Of a stretch of 64,000 nucleotides of DNA, positions 59,706 to 64,000 are shown piece by piece; positions within the stretch are counted from its first letter, which is position 1; the number at the start of each line of letters is the position of its first letter. Below the pieces are notes generated by a model. That model ran no database searches. It saw only the letters and a list, made by a program, of their open reading frames with translations, and was not told the DNA's origin. Where the stretch lies: contig JAGNLV010000006.1 of assembly GCA_017999435.1 (NCBI GenBank), positions 62,001 through 126,000 on the forward strand. Reading direction: 5' to 3'. The position numbers were made by a program, and so were the translations under genes. The DNA is from Candidatus Zixiibacteriota bacterium (GTDB taxonomy: Bacteria; Zixibacteria; MSB-5A5; GN15; FEB-12).

Positions 59706-61814
59706 TCATGGATGTCCGTTGACAACCCGCAGCGCGGCGGCGTAGCGCTGGTCCGCCTGCAACTGGCGCATCTGGTTCTCGCTGGCGGTCTCGGCGAACT
59801 TGGCGTAGCTCCGCCGGACTTCATCAAAATTGCTCTCGGCCATGTGGCAGAGCATGAGGTACTGATAGACAACGGGGTTATTCGGTTCAATCGAGCGGGC
59901 GTCCTTGAAGTGCTTGATTGCCTCCTCGTACATGCCCTGGTTCATGCGCGACCGTCCCAGCCCGATGTAGGCGTGCGGATTGCGCCGGTCGAGCCGAACG
60001 ACGGTCTCGAAATCCACCGCCGCCGCCCGTTCGTCGCCGCGCTGGAGGAAGAGGTCGCCGCGCCCGAGGTACGCGGCCGCCGACTTGTCGTTCACCCGGA
60101 TGGCCGCATTGTACGCCGTGATCGCCCGGCTGTGGTCATTGCCGAAACGGTAAATCTCCGCGGCCCGGAGAAAGGCATCGTGGGCATTCGGCCAGTCTTT
60201 CACGCCCGCGTGCGCCTGGCCAAGCGCGAACCAGGCATCGGCGTGCCCGGGCTCCTGGCCGACCGCCTGGCGCAAATCGGTCACGGCCGCCTGGTAATCC
60301 TGCTCCTGCACGGCCGACAACCCGGAGAGATAGTAGTCCTCCGCAGAATATTCTTCCAGTTTCTGTGCCGTCGATAGCGGCGCCAGCGTCACCTCCAGGG
60401 TTTGCGTCTTGCCCTCGGCCAGCGTGATGGTCCCGGTCGCCGGAGCGTACCCCTCCCGGCTGACCGTGTACGAGTGCGCGCCCGGCGGCAACTGCGGGTA
60501 GACGAGGTTGCCGACCCCGAGGACCTTGCCGTCGACCGTGAGCCGGGCGCCGTCGACATTCGCCGCGAGTTTCAGTCCCGCCGAACCGGCCGCGCCGGTC
60601 GAGGTCTGGGCTTTCGGCTTCGCTTTCGGCGGAGCCGCGGTCTTGCCCGGCGTCTCCCGAGCCGGCGCCGGCTCAGGGACAGTCACGCCCAGGACGGCCG
60701 ATGGAGCCGCCGCCTCGGGCTCCGCCGCCGCTGCTTCTTCGCCGGTCATCGGCTTGAGCGCGATCAGGCTCAGTTCTCCTCCCGCGACCGTCACGTAGTC
60801 CGAAGCGAAAGTCTTCCCGTTGACGAGGACCTCGACCTTGTGGCTGCCCGGAGGCAGAGCCTCGGTCTGGAACATCCCCTGGCCGTTGACGCGGATAGTC
60901 TGGCCGAGCTCCGGAAAGACGACCGACGCGCCCCGGTTGACCGGCAGCTGCATGTCGTCCAGGACGATCCCGGCGACTCGCCCCTCGCGGCCCGGACGGG
61001 ACACGAAGAGCGTGGCGACGAGGAACAGGATGACGACGAAGGCTACGCCGCCACCGACCAGCAGGGGGGTGCGCCCGATCGTCTTGCGGCGCAGTTCGTA
61101 GGTTTTTCCGGCCACGGCGATTTCGTCACCCGCAAAGAGCTGCTGGCTGCCCCGCAGTTGAATCAGGTTGCGGTAGAAATAGGCCACCCCTCGGCCCCGG
61201 CCGGCCATTTTCGGCGAGGGCCCGAGGTTTTCAATCTCCGCCAGCACATCGGCCGGTTTCGGCTTCTCCCGCTCCGGTCGTTTCGGGGGCTCGATCGGCG
61301 CACTGCCCGCAAACAACTGCTCCTTGTCATCCAGCTTCTTCATCAGTTCCTTCTTGTCCTTGTCGCTGAGGAACGCGTCGGCGCGGTAGAGACTGCCGGC
61401 GATCGATTTCACTTCTTCTTCGGTCAACCGCCGGATCTTGCCGGAAGCCGTCAACTGCGGTTCTTCGGGCGGCGGCTGTGAACCGAACGAGGCATCGTCG
61501 TCTTCCGCCGGTTCCGGCACACAGGCCTCGGAGCCGGCGATCGGGGAGAAGTCGGGGTCGATCGTCGAGGCCGGCGGCCCGGCTGCGTCGGCCTCAGCCG
61601 GCGCCGGGGTGGCGGGGCGGTCGGCATCGGCGTCAAAATCGCGGGCGCCTCCGACAAACTCGCGGTCGTCGGACTCTTTCTCGTACACCCGGAATTCGAG
61701 ATCGTCCTCCCGGGCCGTATCGGCGTTCGGAACCTCCAGAGCGTGCCCGCACTCGCGGCACGTGGTGGCCGACTCCGATATGTGTTCGGTTTTACAGGCG
61801 GGGCAGATTCGCAA
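59706..61814 (-). CDS. Zinc-ribbon, transmembrane, PEGA and TPR multidomain protein
   Basis: A 702-aa membrane protein. The N-terminal zinc ribbon (CPACKTEHISESATTCRECG) is followed by an acidic, Pro/Ala-rich linker (to about residue 120) and a cytoplasmic segment (FAGDEIAVAGKTYELRRKT). One transmembrane helix near residue 250 (LLVGGGVAFVVILFLVATLF) and two carboxypeptidase/PEGA-like domains come next (VAGIVLDDMQLPVNRGASVV; LTVDGKVLGVGNLVYPQLPP). About six TPRs form the end (DYYLSGLSAVQEQDYQAAVT onward). A role in signal transduction or scaffolding is inferred; no catalytic domain is present. Confidence 0.87.
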   Translation of the reverse strand: MRICPACKTEHISESATTCRECGHALEVPNADTAREDDLEFRVYEKESDDREFVGGARDFDADADRPATPAPAEADAAGPPASTIDPDFSPIAGSEACVPEPAEDDDASFGSQPPPEEPQLTASGKIRRLTEEEVKSIAGSLYRADAFLSDKDKKELMKKLDDKEQLFAGSAPIEPPKRPEREKPKPADVLAEIENLGPSPKMAGRGRGVAYFYRNLIQLRGSQQLFAGDEIAVAGKTYELRRKTIGRTPLLVGGGVAFVVILFLVATLFVSRPGREGRVAGIVLDDMQLPVNRGASVVFPELGQTIRVNGQGMFQTEALPPGSHKVEVLVNGKTFASDYVTVAGGELSLIALKPMTGEEAAAAEPEAAAPSAVLGVTVPEPAPARETPGKTAAPPKAKPKAQTSTGAAGSAGLKLAANVDGARLTVDGKVLGVGNLVYPQLPPGAHSYTVSREGYAPATGTITLAEGKTQTLEVTLAPLSTAQKLEEYSAEDYYLSGLSAVQEQDYQAAVTDLRQAVGQEPGHADAWFALGQAHAGVKDWPNAHDAFLRAAEIYRFGNDHSRAITAYNAAIRVNDKSAAAYLGRGDLFLQRGDERAAAVDFETVVRLDRRNPHAYIGLGRSRMNQGMYEEAIKHFKDARSIEPNNPVVYQYLMLCHMAESNFDEVRRSYAKFAETASENQMRQLQADQRYAAALRVVNGHP

Positions 61815-61944
61815 GATTTGCTCCAGTGCTTTAGGGACTTCTCGATTTTCTACCTATTTATCGACTTAGCGGAAATAATCCTTTAGATGGCCGGGGGCCG
61901 CTCCGCGTCTGAAAAGAAAGATGAAACCTTTCGCTAAGAATGAC

Positions 61945-61974
61945 TTGACACCCCTTGGGCGGGGGGGTTATACT
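61945..61974 (+). promoter_or_regulatory. Sigma70-type promoter of the 62034 lipoprotein gene
   Basis: TTGACA (61945-61950), an 18-nt spacer rich in G (seven in a row) and TATACT (61969-61974). AGGAGGAGG precedes the start codon. Confidence 0.8.
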
Positions 61975-62033
61975 CCCCAATTAGTTGCGATAACGAATGA
62001 TAGCTCCTGTCACCTAGGAGGAGGATACAGTAC

Positions 62034-63437
62034 ATGACAAGGCGCTCCAACCGGCTGTTGCTGCTGGCCTTAGCAGCCGCCGCGCTCACTTTCTACTTCG
62101 GCTGCAGCCAGCCCGAGGACATTGTAACGCCGGTGACGACCAGCGTACTCACCCTGAACCCGAGCAAACTGCCGAGCCTGCCGAACGGCATGGTCTATGA
62201 GCTGTGGGCGGCCCGGTCCGGCGACACCGTCTCTCTCGGCCGGTTCGGGTATGACCAGACCAACCGCGTTTTCCTAAACGAGAGCGGACAGGTCCGCCCC
62301 GAGGGCGGGTCCTTCCGGGTGGGCGGCGATGTTCTGGCCTACGATTGGATCTTTATGTCGGTCGAGAATGCCGGAGCCGCGGACACCGATCTTAAGGCGC
62401 CGGCCAATTGCCTGCTGCGCGATCGGGCTACCAATCCGCGCGACAACCAGGTGGCGCTCGTGCTCCCCTACAGCGACTCGATCTTTTACTCTACCTGCTA
62501 CTTCTGCCTGTCCACCCCCTCCGACCGGGACCGCGACACGAACAACATGGACGCCGGCCTATGGTTCTGCCAATATCAGCTCGAGCAGGTGAACCGCGAC
62601 GTGCGGATCGGGCTGGACAGCGTGACCTACCAGCAGAAGGTGTATCCGCAGGAGTCCATTGGGGTCGTCATTTACACCGACTACACGATCGACCCGGAGA
62701 ACCCGCTGGAGACGCTGCAGTTGAACTACTCCTTCGACACCCTTGAGATCATTCAGGCGCGGGTCACGATCGACAGCGTGATCATCTCCGATCCGCCCGA
62801 GACGGTCATGGTCGCCAATCCCTATTGGCAGCTGGGGGAGCGCATCGACACCCTCTTCGACAACTTTACCCAGGGCACCGAGGGATTCGGGATGGTCGAC
62901 TACAGCGAGTTCGGCCTGCAGTATCGGGGGTGGGTTATGGCGCAGGCTGTGGAGGCACAGAACGCGAGCGTGGGTACGTTTACGCCGCCGGTCTGGTACC
63001 GCGACAACCTGTTCAATGTCTTCCGCTGGCCCGAGGGGAGCGGTCTGATCAGCACCGGCGCTTTCGGTTCGGTCGAAGACTTCGATTTGGGAAACCCGCA
63101 CTCGGCCAGTACGCGCGTCCCGCCATACCCGGGCGAGGATTTTCTGGTGGATCTCCCCCACGGCGCGGCGGGCCCGCTGAATCTCATCGCCAAAGGGGAA
63201 CTGCGGTACTATCCTGGGGATGTGTTCATCTCGCTGGAGCCATGGAACTACAAGGATACTACCACCAATTTCCCGCTCATCCTCTACACCGGGTTCCTGC
63301 CGTTCGGCGCCAAGGGTGAGCTGTATCCCGACACCACCAGCGACAGCCCCATCCAGTACTTTGTCATGCGGAACCTGACCTCGCCGGACGCGGACATCGG
63401 GATGCCCAAAGTGATCGTGGATATCGACCGATTCTAG
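62034..63437 (+). CDS. Large lipoprotein of unknown function
   Basis: A 467-aa protein. The signal peptide ends in lipobox TFYFGC (Cys about 24). The rest is beta-rich, with recognisable phrases such as NGMVYELWAARSGDTVSLGR near the start (an anti-sigma-K-like or DUF4397-like 'Y-E-L-W' strand), many acidic residues and several aromatic W/Y pairs (PYWQLGERIDTLFDNF). No family can be named with confidence. ATG 62034 has an excellent AGGAGGAGG upstream. It is monocistronic, with its own promoter and terminator. Confidence 0.8.
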   Translation: MTRRSNRLLLLALAAAALTFYFGCSQPEDIVTPVTTSVLTLNPSKLPSLPNGMVYELWAARSGDTVSLGRFGYDQTNRVFLNESGQVRPEGGSFRVGGDVLAYDWIFMSVENAGAADTDLKAPANCLLRDRATNPRDNQVALVLPYSDSIFYSTCYFCLSTPSDRDRDTNNMDAGLWFCQYQLEQVNRDVRIGLDSVTYQQKVYPQESIGVVIYTDYTIDPENPLETLQLNYSFDTLEIIQARVTIDSVIISDPPETVMVANPYWQLGERIDTLFDNFTQGTEGFGMVDYSEFGLQYRGWVMAQAVEAQNASVGTFTPPVWYRDNLFNVFRWPEGSGLISTGAFGSVEDFDLGNPHSASTRVPPYPGEDFLVDLPHGAAGPLNLIAKGELRYYPGDVFISLEPWNYKDTTTNFPLILYTGFLPFGAKGELYPDTTSDSPIQYFVMRNLTSPDADIGMPKVIVDIDRF

Positions 63438-63465
63438 CCGATCGCTTCTCCGAGCAAGACTTGAC

Positions 63466-63498
63466 AGAGGCCGGCGCGCGCCGGCCTCTTTGCTTTTT
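63466..63498 (+). terminator. Strong terminator after the large lipoprotein gene
   Basis: A 24-nt perfect palindrome, AGAGGCCGGCGC then GCGCCGGCCTCT (63466-63489), followed by TTGCTTTTT. Confidence 0.88.
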
Positions 63499-64000
63499 CC
63501 GGCCGCCCGGCGCCAGTCCGGCACATCTCGGAGTGGTCTCGCCACCGCCTACTCAAGTGATTCTGGACGGCGTTGCCCGGCGGGGTCAAGTTACAGCAGG
63601 GCAAGGTCTTACAGCCGACACGATGCTTTGGCTCACAGGGCCCCCCTGGCGCCCGCTCCCACCGCGGCTCATGATCTGCCGCATTATCGCGCCACCGGCA
63701 GCGGCGCCGGGTGCTCTGCCCGCCTCGAACGCGGAAGCCGGGTCCAGACCAGGCGTCGAATGCAGCGACGACATTGAGGAGGACCTCCAGCCATCAGCTC
63801 CTTTGATCGCGCGCGGCAACCGGGATTCTCCTCCGCCGCAGCGGTACCGCCGCCTGTCCGGTGCGCGGCCGCTGCAGTCGCCATGGTTTTCTGAAACGCC
63901 GACTGAGGGCGACCGACGACATGCCCGCTCATGCGCCGGCCGATCACACCGCGGGCAGGCGCGGTGGCGCAGTCGTCGTCCATTAATCCGAATCTAGCTT
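63499..64000. other. No gene recognised up to the window edge
   Basis: About 500 bp. Open frames on both strands are low-complexity (Arg/Pro/Ser-rich), lack ribosome-binding sites and have no family resemblance. A gene may start beyond the edge. Confidence 0.5.

Noticed and set aside
63499-63997. Open frames near the right edge as genes
   Set aside because: Low-complexity Arg/Ser/Pro translations, no start signals, and overlapping frames on both strands.

Overview
The window is GC-rich, gene-dense bacterial chromosome with about 54 protein genes, three tRNA genes and no rRNA, CRISPR array or intact insertion sequence. Several features suggest an uncultured lineage of the FCB group, something like Zixibacteria. 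These are a secreted protein ending in two Ca-binding dockerin-like loops followed by an R-D-G-P-P tail, paired M16 peptidases, S9 peptidases, PilX-like proteins with a DUF7305-type C-terminus, and a DUF4953-type met-zincin. The taxonomic call is inference; there is no 16S or ribosomal protein here.

Layout. 1-3.1 kb: two M16 peptidase-family genes, the first cut by the window edge. 3.3-9.6 kb: alpha-glucan phosphorylase, then divergently 6-phosphofructokinase, a beta-CASP nuclease-like protein and a LOG-family protein. 9.7-13.3 kb: nitroreductase and a large secreted met-zincin. 14.0-16.1 kb: an arsenic operon (acr3-arsR-arsC) with an operator-like palindrome over its promoter. 16.1-18.0 kb: tRNA-His, a glycine-rich membrane mini-protein, an EVE-domain protein and Pcm. 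18.4-21.9 kb: a type IV pilin-like operon with two tandem PilX-like paralogues. 21.9-27.7 kb: S9 peptidase, two tandem glutaminyl cyclase-like lipoproteins, two GNAT enzymes and a membrane protein. 27.9-31.6 kb: a 1131-aa secreted protein and a possible 34-aa peptide. 31.7-37.8 kb: an SOS mutasome operon (imuA-imuB-dnaE2) behind a canonical LexA box, with a REP-associated transposase (RAYT) and its palindromes inserted between imuB and dnaE2. 37.9-43.6 kb: DUF4139 protein, a membrane polyferredoxin behind an FNR/HcpR-like palindrome, a methyltransferase, a PrsW-like membrane protease fusion, and a HesB/IscA-like gene with an in-frame UGA. 43.8-49.7 kb: GlmU-like, GalT, GlgA and a GT-C membrane glycosyltransferase. 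49.8-51.6 kb: tRNA-Gly/tRNA-Cys followed by a small island of unknown genes and a ferredoxin. 51.8-64 kb: DUF1573 protein, cysteine synthase, SPOR lipoprotein, YjbQ, CgeB-like glycosyltransferase, methyltransferase, S9 peptidase, 2-CW protein, zinc-ribbon/PEGA/TPR protein and a large lipoprotein.

Functional themes. Glycogen/maltodextrin turnover (GlgP, GlgA, PFK, GalT, GlmU-like), extracytoplasmic proteolysis (M16 pair, met-zincin, two S9 enzymes, PrsW-like), surface structures (pilins, dockerin-like protein), stress responses (SOS mutasome, arsenic operon, Pcm) and Fe-S/redox proteins (polyferredoxin, ferredoxin, HesB-like).

The most interesting observations are: (1) a HesB/IscA-like gene that reads through UGA exactly where IscA has its essential Cys35, so probably a selenoprotein; (2) a tRNA-His with no encoded G-1, plus A73 and G1:U72, the idiosyncratic pattern known from some Alphaproteobacteria; (3) a RAYT framed by two pairs of REP-like palindromes inside the SOS-controlled mutasome operon; (4) a near-perfect E. 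coli-type LexA box abutting the mutasome -10 element.
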